A program made the position numbers and the translations under genes. From Brachybacterium sp. (GTDB lineage: Bacteria; Actinomycetota; Actinomycetes; Actinomycetales; Dermabacteraceae), in assembly GCA_027322375.1 (NCBI GenBank), contig DAHVRS010000459.1, positions 1 through 5,604 on the forward strand: a stretch of 5,604 bases of DNA. The letters run 5' to 3'. Below the pieces are notes generated by a model. That model was not told the origin of the DNA. It ran no database searches and worked only from the letters and a program-made list of their open reading frames with translations. This document shows positions 1-5,604 of the stretch, piece after piece; the first letter of the stretch is position 1, and every line of letters begins with the position of its first letter.

Positions 1-359
1 GTGACGCGAACGCCGTCGCCCGCGACCACGTCCTCGAGACCACCGTCGTCGTCTCCGGCACGACCGTGCGCGGACTCGAGGACGACGGCACCGAGAAGTG
101 GACCCACGAGGACCCCGAGCCGCTCCGGCTGCTCAGCGCCGGGGCGTGGCTCGTCTACGCCGTCCGCCCCGAGGAGGGGTCGCTGGTGGTGCTGGACACC
201 GGCCGGGGCGGGATGGTCCAGCCCTATGACGTGGACCACGAGGGGCCGCTCGCCGTGCCCCAGGTGTTCTCCGTGGACGGCGCCGCCGCCGTGAGAGTGG
301 AGGAGCAGCACTTCCTGGTCACCACCGAGCTCGATGAGGAGTACGGGCTGAGGGAGTGA
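1..359 (+). CDS. PQQ-like beta-propeller repeat protein, C-terminal part (5' end outside window)
   Basis: The reading frame is open from the window edge (first full codon at base 3) to TGA at 357-359, giving 118 visible residues. G or C fills almost every third position, as in the firmly coding genes further on. The visible part alternates short beta-type strands with turns. Residues 15-33 read TVVVSGTTVRGLEDDGTEKW-like, matching the pattern of PQQ/quinoprotein propeller blades (strand, 'G..v..l...G...W'). A second strand-turn unit follows at about 46-72 (WLVYAV...GSLVVLDTGRGG), and a last strand near the end (HFLVTTEL). Such proteins are usually exported or membrane-anchored propellers used for binding or scaffolding; no catalytic residue is visible here. 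An in-frame ATG at 66 lies inside a blade and is unlikely to be the start. The family call is pattern-based and moderate; that it is coding is much surer. Confidence 0.7.
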   Translation, partial: DANAVARDHVLETTVVVSGTTVRGLEDDGTEKWTHEDPEPLRLLSAGAWLVYAVRPEEGSLVVLDTGRGGMVQPYDVDHEGPLAVPQVFSVDGAAAVRVEEQHFLVTTELDEEYGLRE

Positions 360-369
360 GCCGCCGCCG

Positions 370-462
370 TCATGGCGCGGCCGCGACGTCCTCCAGGTGC
401 CGGCGCAGCAGATGGACCCAGCGCTCTGCCGTTTCAGGATCGGGCGAGGTCTCCTGGAGGCG
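370..462 (-). pseudogene. 3' remnant of a minus-strand gene (about 30 residues)
   Basis: Read on the minus strand, the bases from about 462 down to 370 give a protein-like C-terminus containing DPETAERWVHLLRRHLED and ending VAAAP then TGA (plus-strand TCA at 370-372). It looks like a charged amphipathic helix, and its third positions are about 80% G or C, against about half for the overlapping plus frame. No ATG, GTG or TTG start lies in this minus frame before the next upstream stop (plus 493-495), so it cannot be a complete gene. Its stop sits 10 bases past the stop of the plus-strand propeller gene, a normal tail-to-tail spacing. The 'DPEtAER...RRHLE' pattern is faintly like the last helix of GntR-family FCD regulators, but this is too short to assign. 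It could also be a chance reading in GC-rich DNA. Confidence 0.35.
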
Positions 463-1349
463 TGGTGCGGGACGACGCCGCGCTTGCTGCGCTCACACCG
501 CTCACGGTTCCGGAGGGAGAGAAGTGGAACGCGGCCCATGTCGCCCGGGTTGGCGATGCCGTCATCCTGACCGTGGATCGCAGGGGGACAGGGGGCGCAC
601 TCCTGGGGGGGGTGATCTCCTCCTCTGAGGGGAGTAAGAGCTGGAACGGCCCGAGCCCGTATCCCGGCGACGGGATCGAGCTGGTCGTGTTTGCCGTTCA
701 CGACATCGATGGGAGGTCTGTGCTCGTCGAGAAGCACAGCGTGAAGCTCGACTGGGAGGAGGGCTCTGCCAGCCACTACGTGATCGAGGAGATCGGGGAT
801 GAGACGGGCTCCGCCTTCGGCGTCGATGAAGACGACCGGATCGTCCCGGGAGAAGAGCCCACGCTCGGCGTTGCCAGTCCGAGCCAGATAGAACCTCACC
901 GGCTGGAAGGTGGCCTCACTCCGGTCAGCGGAGCTGTGCCGGATGACGTTCCTTCGGTCGAACCGGGATTCCGCGGACTCCGAACAGCATGGCTCTGCAG
1001 CTCCGAGGACGGCATCGGCGGGGATGGTGTCTACGGCACGACGTCCGGCCGGGGCGCACGCTGGTCGGTCGCCGCGGATGGCACCCTCACCTCGACGTAT
1101 CTCTCCGACGACCGCTCCTCTCGCGAACGGGAGGTCAACCTCGGCGAGGAGGCGCTGATCGCAGGAGGATGGATCAACGAGCCCGCACTTGCCGAGGGTG
1201 AGGAAGCGGAAGAAGGGGTCGAGACCGGGGTCGGGGCTTGTCTGTGGGCGAGCCGCGATGGCGGGGAGAGATGGCGGCGGACCATGCTCCCGGACCAGGC
1301 GCGGCGCGAGCGCGATCGTGCGCTCGACCGTGCTCTCTGTCGTGAGTGA
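372..1349 (+). CDS. Asp-box (BNR-type) beta-propeller-like protein, probably truncated and decayed
   Basis: This is a 325-residue open frame, ATG at 372 to TGA at 1347-1349. The clearest motif is SRDGGERW at residues 294-301, a good Asp-box (S-x-D-x-G-x-x-W) as in sialidase/BNR propellers. A degenerate copy (SSSEGSKSW) lies at about 83-91. The middle is acidic and strand-rich (for example GIELVVFAVHDIDGRSVLVE), as in exported propellers, but there is no signal peptide or membrane segment. The start is doubtful. ATG 372 has no well-placed Shine-Dalgarno, residues 1-30 are Pro/Arg/Ala-rich with poor third-position GC (about half), and the same DNA reads more like protein on the other strand. 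Convincing coding begins near GTG 465, which follows GGAGG at 456-460 with only 4 bases between. The last ~16 residues (ARRERDRALDRALCRE) also look out of frame. I read it as a gene missing its 5' end and frameshifted near its 3' end; a small intact cytoplasmic protein is the less likely alternative. Its third-position GC is visibly lower than its neighbours'. Confidence 0.55.
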   Translation: MARPRRPPGAGAADGPSALPFQDRARSPGGVVRDDAALAALTPLTVPEGEKWNAAHVARVGDAVILTVDRRGTGGALLGGVISSSEGSKSWNGPSPYPGDGIELVVFAVHDIDGRSVLVEKHSVKLDWEEGSASHYVIEEIGDETGSAFGVDEDDRIVPGEEPTLGVASPSQIEPHRLEGGLTPVSGAVPDDVPSVEPGFRGLRTAWLCSSEDGIGGDGVYGTTSGRGARWSVAADGTLTSTYLSDDRSSREREVNLGEEALIAGGWINEPALAEGEEAEEGVETGVGACLWASRDGGERWRRTMLPDQARRERDRALDRALCRE

Positions 1350-1362
1350 CGACGTCGCCTAG
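1300..1362 (+). pseudogene. Likely original, now frameshifted 3' end of the Asp-box gene
   Basis: From about base 1300 the frame one base ahead of the annotated one reads RGASAIVRSTVLSVVSDDVA and stops at TAG 1360-1362. This is a strand-like, hydrophobic-alternating tail expected in a propeller. All but two of its ~20 codons end in G or C, while the annotated frame over the same bases gives an Arg-rich tail with about 10 of 16 such codons. Frame change after CAG 1296-1298 implies one extra base now, probably in the GCGCGGCGCGAGCGCG run at 1299-1314. The restored stop would share a CTAG with the stop of the minus-strand amidohydrolase (CTA at 1359-1361), an exact tail-to-tail overlap. A sequencing error would look the same. 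Confidence 0.4.
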
Positions 1363-2852
1363 CGCTGCGACTCGAGGCGGCCCGCGACGAGGGTCGCGAG
1401 CGGGTCCGTGGCGCGGAGGCGCTCGGCGGCCTCGCGCGCTGCGGAGTCGAGCATCATGCTGTTCTCGCCCCAGGGGACGGGCGCGAACACGTTCTCCTCC
1501 AGAAGGACCACATCCGCGGGGCCGCCCACCTCGAGCGCGGTGATCCCGTCGGTCGAGGCGGCGAGCGCCTCGCGCGGCTGGAGCTGCTGGGAGGGATGCC
1601 AGGCCGGGCGGTCGTCGGCGCTGCGATGCACGGCCGCGGCCATCGCGAGCCACGGGTCCAGCGGCGCGACCGGCGCGTCGGAGCCGAGCGCGAGCGGGAC
1701 GCCGGCGTCGAGCAGGTCCCGGAAGCGGAACGCCTGTGTGCCGTGCCCTGGCCAGACCGCCTCGGTCGCATCCCGGTCATCCAGCAGATGCGCGGGCTGC
1801 ATCGAGGCGGTGACTCCCAGCGCGGCCATCTGGTCGATGTCGTCGTCGGTGAGCATCTGCGCATGCTCGATCCGGGCCTGGATCCCCACCTCGGCGATCG
1901 CGGCGAGAGCCACCTGCGCGGCTGCGTCCCCGATCGCGTGCACGGCGGCAGTGAGCCCCTGCCGCTTCGCCGTCGCGAGAGCGTCGCGCAGCGCCTCGGG
2001 GCCGACGCTGAGGACGCCGTGACCGGCGTAGCCGTGACCGTCGGTGTACGGCTCGCGCGTGTACGCGGAGTGGGAGCCGAGCGCCCCGTCGACGATCACC
2101 TTCAGCGGGCCCATCGTCGCCAGGCCCGTCTCCTCCAGCACCATGCCCGTCGGCCCCGGCGCAGCAGCGAGCTCCTCCGGGTAGACGGCGGTGCGGATCC
2201 GCATCCGCGGGGAGCGGTGCGGCCAGGACTCCCAGGGCCGGCCCCACTCCATGTCCACCAGGCCCACGACGCCGCGCTGCAGGGCCTGGCGCTGCAGCAT
2301 CGCCGCGCCCGTCGCGACGGCATCAGCGACCCCCGGCAGCTCGGGCAGGCGCGGGACGAGCGCGAACCAGTCCTCCTCCGCGACGATCCCGTCCCGCGGC
2401 GGCAGGCCCAGCGCCCGCAGCGCCGCTGAGTTCAGCCAGGCATGGTGGGCGTCGCCGCCGATCAGCACCGTCGGCACCGCCCCGGTCGCCTCATCGAGCG
2501 CGGGCACGGTGGGCGGGACCGCGAGATCCACCAGCCGGTGCCCGAAACCGATCAGCGCCGTGCCCGGCGCCGCTGTCTCCCGCCGCGCGGCGAGCTCGGC
2601 CCGGACCAGCTCGAGGATCACGCCCACGCTGCCCGCCCCGGACGTGTCCAGCCGGGCATGGGCCTGGGCGAGCTGGCCGGTGTGCACATGCTGATCCCAC
2701 AGCCCCGGGATCGCGAGCGCCCCGTCCGCGTCGAGGACCTCCTCGCCGGCGCTGCGGGGGAGGGAGGAAGCGAGCTCGGTGATCGTCCCGTCGTCCAGTC
2801 GTAGGTCCATGAGCGATGGAGAGTCGAGGAGGCGCACCTGTCTGATCAGCAC
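1359..2852 (-). CDS. YtcJ-like metal-dependent amidohydrolase
   Basis: A complete 497-residue enzyme of the amidohydrolase superfamily (amidohydrolase family 3, YtcJ/NfdA-like), predicted cytosolic because no signal peptide is visible. These TIM-barrel enzymes hydrolyse amide, formamide or related C-N bonds using one or two metal ions. The ligand motifs appear in order: HxH at H55/H57 (GLWDQHVHTG), K251 in KVIVDGALGS, H305 in AVHAIGD, H330 in RIEHAQML, and D392 in LGSDAPV. The small beta-sandwich domain is formed by residues 1-50 and the C-terminal segment (about 440-497, GGPADVVLLEEN...LVAGR). Length is close to the family norm (about 500-550). The start is GTG at 2850-2852, with no good Shine-Dalgarno but a -10-like box 6 bases upstream, suggesting leaderless translation. 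The next in-frame ATG is 14 codons on and would cut the conserved first strand. It is divergent from the ABC operon and convergent with the decayed propeller gene, and shares no obvious pathway with either. The true substrate cannot be read from sequence. Confidence 0.92.
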   Translation of the reverse strand: MLIRQVRLLDSPSLMDLRLDDGTITELASSLPRSAGEEVLDADGALAIPGLWDQHVHTGQLAQAHARLDTSGAGSVGVILELVRAELAARRETAAPGTALIGFGHRLVDLAVPPTVPALDEATGAVPTVLIGGDAHHAWLNSAALRALGLPPRDGIVAEEDWFALVPRLPELPGVADAVATGAAMLQRQALQRGVVGLVDMEWGRPWESWPHRSPRMRIRTAVYPEELAAAPGPTGMVLEETGLATMGPLKVIVDGALGSHSAYTREPYTDGHGYAGHGVLSVGPEALRDALATAKRQGLTAAVHAIGDAAAQVALAAIAEVGIQARIEHAQMLTDDDIDQMAALGVTASMQPAHLLDDRDATEAVWPGHGTQAFRFRDLLDAGVPLALGSDAPVAPLDPWLAMAAAVHRSADDRPAWHPSQQLQPREALAASTDGITALEVGGPADVVLLEENVFAPVPWGENSMMLDSAAREAAERLRATDPLATLVAGRLESQR

Positions 2853-2858
2853 CGATCC

Positions 2859-2889
2859 AGCGTAACCGCGACGCCATGACAGCCGTCAC
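2859..2889 (-). promoter_or_regulatory. Candidate leaderless promoter of the amidohydrolase gene
   Basis: On the minus strand TACGCT (plus 2859-2864) matches the actinobacterial -10 pattern TANNNT and lies 6 bases before the GTG start, so transcription would begin at or very near the start codon. GTGACG (plus 2884-2889) is a weak -35 candidate with a 19-base spacer, slightly long. The lack of a Shine-Dalgarno before this GTG fits a leaderless mRNA, a common arrangement in actinobacteria. This is a motif match only. Confidence 0.4.
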
Positions 2890-2891
2890 GG
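2874..2891. promoter_or_regulatory. 18-base imperfect palindrome, possible operator in the divergent promoter region
   Basis: CCATGACAGCCGTCACGG has a core TGAC-N4-GTCA, and 10 of the 12 core positions are self-complementary. It lies in the 95-base gap between the divergent amidohydrolase and ABC genes and covers the possible -35 of the amidohydrolase promoter, a suitable place for a regulator. NarL/LuxR-type response regulators, the expected partner of the kinase at the end of the operon, bind short inverted repeats, so autoregulation is possible but is inference. A palindrome of this size can occur by chance. Confidence 0.3.
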
Positions 2892-2904
2892 GGGCGAGGT
2901 GACC

Positions 2905-2929
2905 GCGGGGACTGGGCCGCCGGCCCCGC
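2905..2929. repeat. GC-rich inverted repeat in the leader of the ABC operon
   Basis: GGGCC-GCC-GGCCC (2914-2926) forms a short perfect hairpin. An alternative, GCGGGG (2905-2910) pairing with CCCCGC (2924-2929), overlaps it. The hairpin ends about 7 bases before the GAGGG ribosome-binding site of the ATPase gene, so it could affect translation if the transcript starts upstream. There is no T-run, so it is not a typical terminator. In DNA this GC-rich such hairpins are common by chance. Confidence 0.25.
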
Positions 2930-2947
2930 CGCCGCGAGGGTAGAGCC

Positions 2948-3865
2948 ATGACTACAGCAACCGCCGTGCAGACCACTGCCGTCCACCTCCGCGGCCTCAC
3001 CCGCAGCTACGGGCCGGTCCGTGCACTGGACGGGATCGACCTCGAGATCCGCCCCGGCGAGATCGTTGCCCTGCTCGGCCCGAACGGCGCAGGGAAGTCC
3101 ACCCTGATGGAGATGCTGGTGGGCCTCGCGACCCCGGAGCAGGGCAGCGTGCAGGTGCTCGGCACCGACCCCGTCACCGCCACCCGCACCGGCCTCATCG
3201 GCGCGATGCTGCAGGGCGGGGCGCTGCTGCCGGACCAGAAGCTCCGCGCCATGCTCGGCATGCTCCGTTCCCTGCACGCCCACCCCGCCCCGCTCGCCGA
3301 GGTCGCAGAGCAGGCCGGGATCACCGACCTCCTGGACCGGAAGGTCGGCGGGCTCTCCGGCGGGCAGACCCAGCGGGTCCGTTTCGCGATCGCGCTGCTC
3401 GGCGACCCGCAAGTGCTGCTGTTGGACGAGCCGACCGTCGGCATGGATATCGCCGCCCGTCGCGCCTTCTGGGGCCGGATGCGGGACGTCGCCGCGAGCG
3501 GCCGCACTCTCCTCTTCGCCACCCACCTCCTCGAGGAGGCCGAACGGGAGGCCGGGCGCGTGATCGTGATGGACCGCGGCCGGATCGTCGCTGACGGGAC
3601 CGGCGCGGAGGTCGCCTCCGTGGTCGGACACCGGGTGCTCAGCCTTCGGGGGCTGCGGGCGGAGCAGGTCGCGCAGCTGCCTGGGGTCCAGCGCGCCACG
3701 GCCGACGAGGACGGGGTGCGGGCCGTCTGCACCGACTCCGACGCCGCGCTCGCGGCGCTGTTCACCGGGCCGCACGCCGGCCAGGTCCATGACGTGCTCG
3801 TCGCGGCTCCTGGACTGGAAGAAGCCTTCCTCCGCATCACCGATCACGAGAGCGAGACCCTCTGA
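2948..3865 (+). CDS. ABC exporter ATP-binding subunit (drug/lipid-export type)
   Basis: A complete 305-residue nucleotide-binding subunit that powers export through the permease encoded next. All ATPase motifs are present: Walker A GPNGAGKST (44-52), Q-loop glutamine Q89 (MLQGG), signature LSGGQ (136-140), Walker B LLLDEPT (157-163) with D160 and catalytic E161, and the H-loop H193 (ATHLLEEAE). The extra C-terminal part (about 225-305) is typical of the DrrA/YvfR-LnrL class of exporter ATPases that pair with ABC-2 permeases. The ATG at 2948 is preceded by GAGGG (2936-2940) with a 7-base gap, a good Shine-Dalgarno. The stop TGA (3863-3865) shares its A with the ATG of the permease, so the two are translationally coupled. 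No convincing plus-strand promoter is visible in the short upstream gap. It acts as a cytoplasmic dimer at the membrane. The substrate is unknown; hydrophobic antibiotics or lipids are usual for the class. Confidence 0.95.
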   Translation: MTTATAVQTTAVHLRGLTRSYGPVRALDGIDLEIRPGEIVALLGPNGAGKSTLMEMLVGLATPEQGSVQVLGTDPVTATRTGLIGAMLQGGALLPDQKLRAMLGMLRSLHAHPAPLAEVAEQAGITDLLDRKVGGLSGGQTQRVRFAIALLGDPQVLLLDEPTVGMDIAARRAFWGRMRDVAASGRTLLFATHLLEEAEREAGRVIVMDRGRIVADGTGAEVASVVGHRVLSLRGLRAEQVAQLPGVQRATADEDGVRAVCTDSDAALAALFTGPHAGQVHDVLVAAPGLEEAFLRITDHESETL

Positions 3866-4626
3866 TGACTCCCTTGACTGCCCCCTCACCCGCGATCCGC
3901 ACCGTCCGCTATGCCGCCTCCTCGACCGCGATGACCGTCCGGAACGTCGCCTTCATGGTGTTCACCATCGCGCTGCCGGTGGGCATGTACCTGCTGTTCT
4001 CGATGATGTTCGGCAGCGAAGCAGAAGGGGCGGCGCGCGGACTGATCATGATCAACATGGCCGCCTACGGCGGACTCGGCGCCGCGGTGACCGCCGGCAC
4101 CCAGATCCAGGAGGACCAGCGCAGCGGCTTCCTCCGCCAGCTCGTCGTCGCCGGGCTCTCCCCGCGCTCCTTCCTCGCCGGCTCCGTGCTCGCCGCGAGC
4201 GCCGTGATCGTCCCCGCCCTGCTCGCCGTGGGCCTCGTCGGCCTCGCGACCGGCGTCCAGGCGAGCCCGTCCGAGTTCGTCGCGACCCTCGCGGTGCTGT
4301 GGCTCGGGCTGCTGCCCACGATCCTCATCGGCCTCCTGCTCGGGATGCTGCTGCGCGGAGCCGCCTCGATGGCCGGCGGGGTCGTAGCGATGATGGGGCT
4401 CGCGATCCTCGGCGGGCTGTGGATGCCGCTGGAGATGTTCCCGAACTGGATGCAGACCCTCGGCCACGCGACCCCCACCTACTGGATCTCCGACCTCGGC
4501 GCCTGGGCGCTGTTCGGCGGCGACCTGTCGCTCGTCGGTCTCGCCGTGATCGGCGCCTGGACGCTCGTGCTCGCTCTGCTGTGCCTGGCGGGCATGTCCC
4601 GCGCCGTCGGCCTGCAGCGCCGCTGA
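3865..4626 (+). CDS. ABC-2 type transporter permease
   Basis: A complete 253-residue integral membrane protein forming the export channel for the preceding ATPase, probably as a homodimer since no second permease follows. About six hydrophobic segments are visible near residues 28-48, 59-78, 104-128, 138-163, 169-188 and 222-243. The stretch from about 183 (GGLWMPLEMFPNW) to PTYW at about 204-207 is characteristic of ABC-2 permeases of the DrrB/YvfS type. The cytoplasmic loop after the second helix (QEDQRSGFLRQLVVAGLSP, about 82-100) is the usual contact region with the ATPase. Length (about 250) is normal for the family. The ATG at 3865 overlaps the ATPase stop by one base; its ribosome-binding site would lie inside the upstream gene. 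The kinase gene begins 19 bases after the stop, so all three genes are very likely one operon. Confidence 0.93.
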   Translation: MTPLTAPSPAIRTVRYAASSTAMTVRNVAFMVFTIALPVGMYLLFSMMFGSEAEGAARGLIMINMAAYGGLGAAVTAGTQIQEDQRSGFLRQLVVAGLSPRSFLAGSVLAASAVIVPALLAVGLVGLATGVQASPSEFVATLAVLWLGLLPTILIGLLLGMLLRGAASMAGGVVAMMGLAILGGLWMPLEMFPNWMQTLGHATPTYWISDLGAWALFGGDLSLVGLAVIGAWTLVLALLCLAGMSRAVGLQRR

Positions 4627-4645
4627 CCCCCTGGCCGCTGACACA

Positions 4646-5604
4646 ATGACCGGCATGGAGGACGACGAGACGATGCAGCGCGAGCTGACCCCGCGCGGCG
4701 TGATGCGCGCCGCGCGGGACTCCGGCGCCCTCGCCTTCACCGCCCCGTCCGTGGTGTTCGTGCTCATCCCCATCGCGGTGGGCTGGATCGACTATCCCGG
4801 CCCCTCGATGGTGCTCGCCACCGTGCTGCTCCTGCTCTACGCCGTGCTCTTCGCGGCGACCACCGGAATCGCCCTGTACCCGCAGCGGACCAAGCTGCTC
4901 TGGTTCGGGCTGTGCACCATCGTGCTGCTCGCCCTCATCCCCGTGATCGGGGTGAGCGTGCTGTACATGGTGATGTTCCAGGCCATGACCCACGTGATCC
5001 TGTTGCCGTGGCGCTGGGCCGTGCCGAGCATGCTCACGATGAGCCTCACCGTCATGATCCTCGCGTTCGTGGCCGGTCAGCCGATCGCGGCGGGCTTCGC
5101 CGTGATGGGCACGGTGATGGCGTGGGGCATCGGCTATGGCATCCGCCAGCAGCACCTCCAGGAGCAGCTCGAAGCCGCCCAGCGCCGCAACGCCGTCCTC
5201 GCCGTCGCCGCGGAGCGGGAGCGGATCGGGAGGGACCTCCACGACCTCGTCGGCCACTCGCTCACCTCGCTGACGATCTCCGCCCAGCTCGCCCGGCGCC
5301 TCATCGACACCGATCCGGACGCAGCCCGGGACCAGCTCGTCCAGATCGAGGGGACCGTCCGCCAGGCCCTCGCGGATGTGCGCGCGACCGCGTCCGGCAT
5401 GCAGTCGATCCGCGCCGCGAGCGAGATCGCCTCCGCCCGCACCGTCCTCACCACCGTCGGCATCCACGCGCAGGTCCCCACCGCCCTGCCGCCGCTGCCC
5501 GACGACCTCGCCGAGCTGTTCGGCTATGTCATCCGTGAAGGGGTCACGAACATCATCCGCCACTCCCGCGCCACCACCGCCCGCATCGACGTCGACGAGG
5601 ACTC
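4646..5604 (+). CDS. Membrane sensor histidine kinase, HisKA_3 (DesK/LiaS-like) class, 3' end outside window
   Basis: The frame is open from ATG 4646 to the window edge, 319 residues visible. An N-terminal block of several hydrophobic helices (about residues 29-165, including TVLLLLYAVLF and LLWFGLCTIVLLALIPVIGV) has no large extracellular domain, so it would sense signals within or at the membrane. A short coiled linker (about 167-190) leads to the dimerisation/phosphoacceptor helix ERERIGRDLHDLVGHSL, with the phosphorylated histidine at H199 in the DLHD motif of HisKA_3. The start of the HATPase domain follows, with the N-box REGVTNIIRHSRA (about 297-309, N302). The catalytic G-boxes lie beyond the window. 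ATG 4655 is an alternative start in frame; neither has a clear Shine-Dalgarno, so translation may depend on the upstream gene. Kinases of this class pair with NarL/LuxR-type response regulators, usually encoded directly downstream. Next to an exporter it probably controls exporter expression. Confidence 0.92.
   Translation, partial: MTGMEDDETMQRELTPRGVMRAARDSGALAFTAPSVVFVLIPIAVGWIDYPGPSMVLATVLLLLYAVLFAATTGIALYPQRTKLLWFGLCTIVLLALIPVIGVSVLYMVMFQAMTHVILLPWRWAVPSMLTMSLTVMILAFVAGQPIAAGFAVMGTVMAWGIGYGIRQQHLQEQLEAAQRRNAVLAVAAERERIGRDLHDLVGHSLTSLTISAQLARRLIDTDPDAARDQLVQIEGTVRQALADVRATASGMQSIRAASEIASARTVLTTVGIHAQVPTALPPLPDDLAELFGYVIREGVTNIIRHSRATTARIDVDED

Noticed and set aside
356..628. A plus-strand ATG frame overlapping the end of the first gene by a few bases
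   Set aside because: The product is Arg/Ser/Cys-rich without protein-like pattern. Its good third-position GC before 460 is explained by the minus-strand remnant, whose third positions fall on the same bases.
1340..1375. Bidirectional terminator between the convergent genes
   Set aside because: Only short palindromes (GACGTC, AGCGCT) are present and no stem of useful length with a T-run. The two genes appear to abut or overlap here.
1596..2429. A 277-residue plus-strand frame inside the amidohydrolase gene
   Set aside because: It is Arg/Gly/His-rich and antisense to a complete enzyme with conserved metal-ligand motifs.
2846..3889. A 347-residue minus-strand frame opposite the ABC ATPase gene
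   Set aside because: The plus strand encodes a complete ATPase with every expected motif; the antisense frame shows no recognisable domain and has low-complexity composition.
4627..4645. Possible terminator or promoter between permease and kinase
   Set aside because: The 19-base gap has no inverted repeat, T-run or convincing -10/-35 pair; the kinase is more simply read as part of the same operon.
4325..5563. A 412-residue open frame on the minus strand across the permease end and the kinase
   Set aside because: Its His/Gly/Asp/Arg-rich composition is the usual antisense mirror of high-GC coding DNA. The plus strand here carries full ABC-2 and HisKA_3 motifs in other frames.

Overview
The window is GC-rich DNA whose real genes put G or C at nearly every third codon position. 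With GTG as well as ATG starts and a DesK/LiaS-type kinase beside an ABC-2 exporter, this points to a high-GC actinobacterium. A Micrococcales genus such as Brachybacterium would fit, but the genus is a guess.

Left part (1-1362): the 3' end of a plus-strand gene resembling a PQQ-type beta-propeller repeat protein is followed by a second plus-strand reading frame (372-1349). This second frame carries one clear Asp-box (BNR-type) motif and looks decayed. Its first ~90 bases read better as the tail of a different, minus-strand gene. Its last ~50 bases read better in another frame, ending at a TAG at 1360-1362. The simplest reading is that one deletion removed the facing 5' ends of two divergent genes, and that a later one-base indel shifted the 3' end of the survivor. 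No signal peptide or start region remains for it.

Middle (1359-2852, minus strand): a complete amidohydrolase of the YtcJ-like metal-dependent hydrolase family, with all expected metal-ligand motifs. Its GTG start lies 6 bases after a TANNNT-type -10 box, which suggests a leaderless transcript. The 95-base divergent gap to the next gene also holds an 18-base imperfect palindrome and a GC-rich hairpin.

Right part (2948-5604, plus strand): a tightly packed operon of an ABC exporter ATPase, an ABC-2 permease (stop and start overlap by one base) and, after 19 bases, a membrane histidine kinase of the HisKA_3 (NarL-partner) class. The kinase runs off the window. A LuxR/NarL-type response regulator is expected just downstream. 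Exporter plus kinase/regulator modules of this kind (for example the linearmycin-resistance system of Bacillus subtilis) sense membrane-active compounds or membrane state and pump out a hydrophobic substrate; the substrate here cannot be read from sequence.

I see no CRISPR array, tRNA, rRNA, insertion sequence or clear new defence system. The most unusual signal is the gene-decay scar in the left part.
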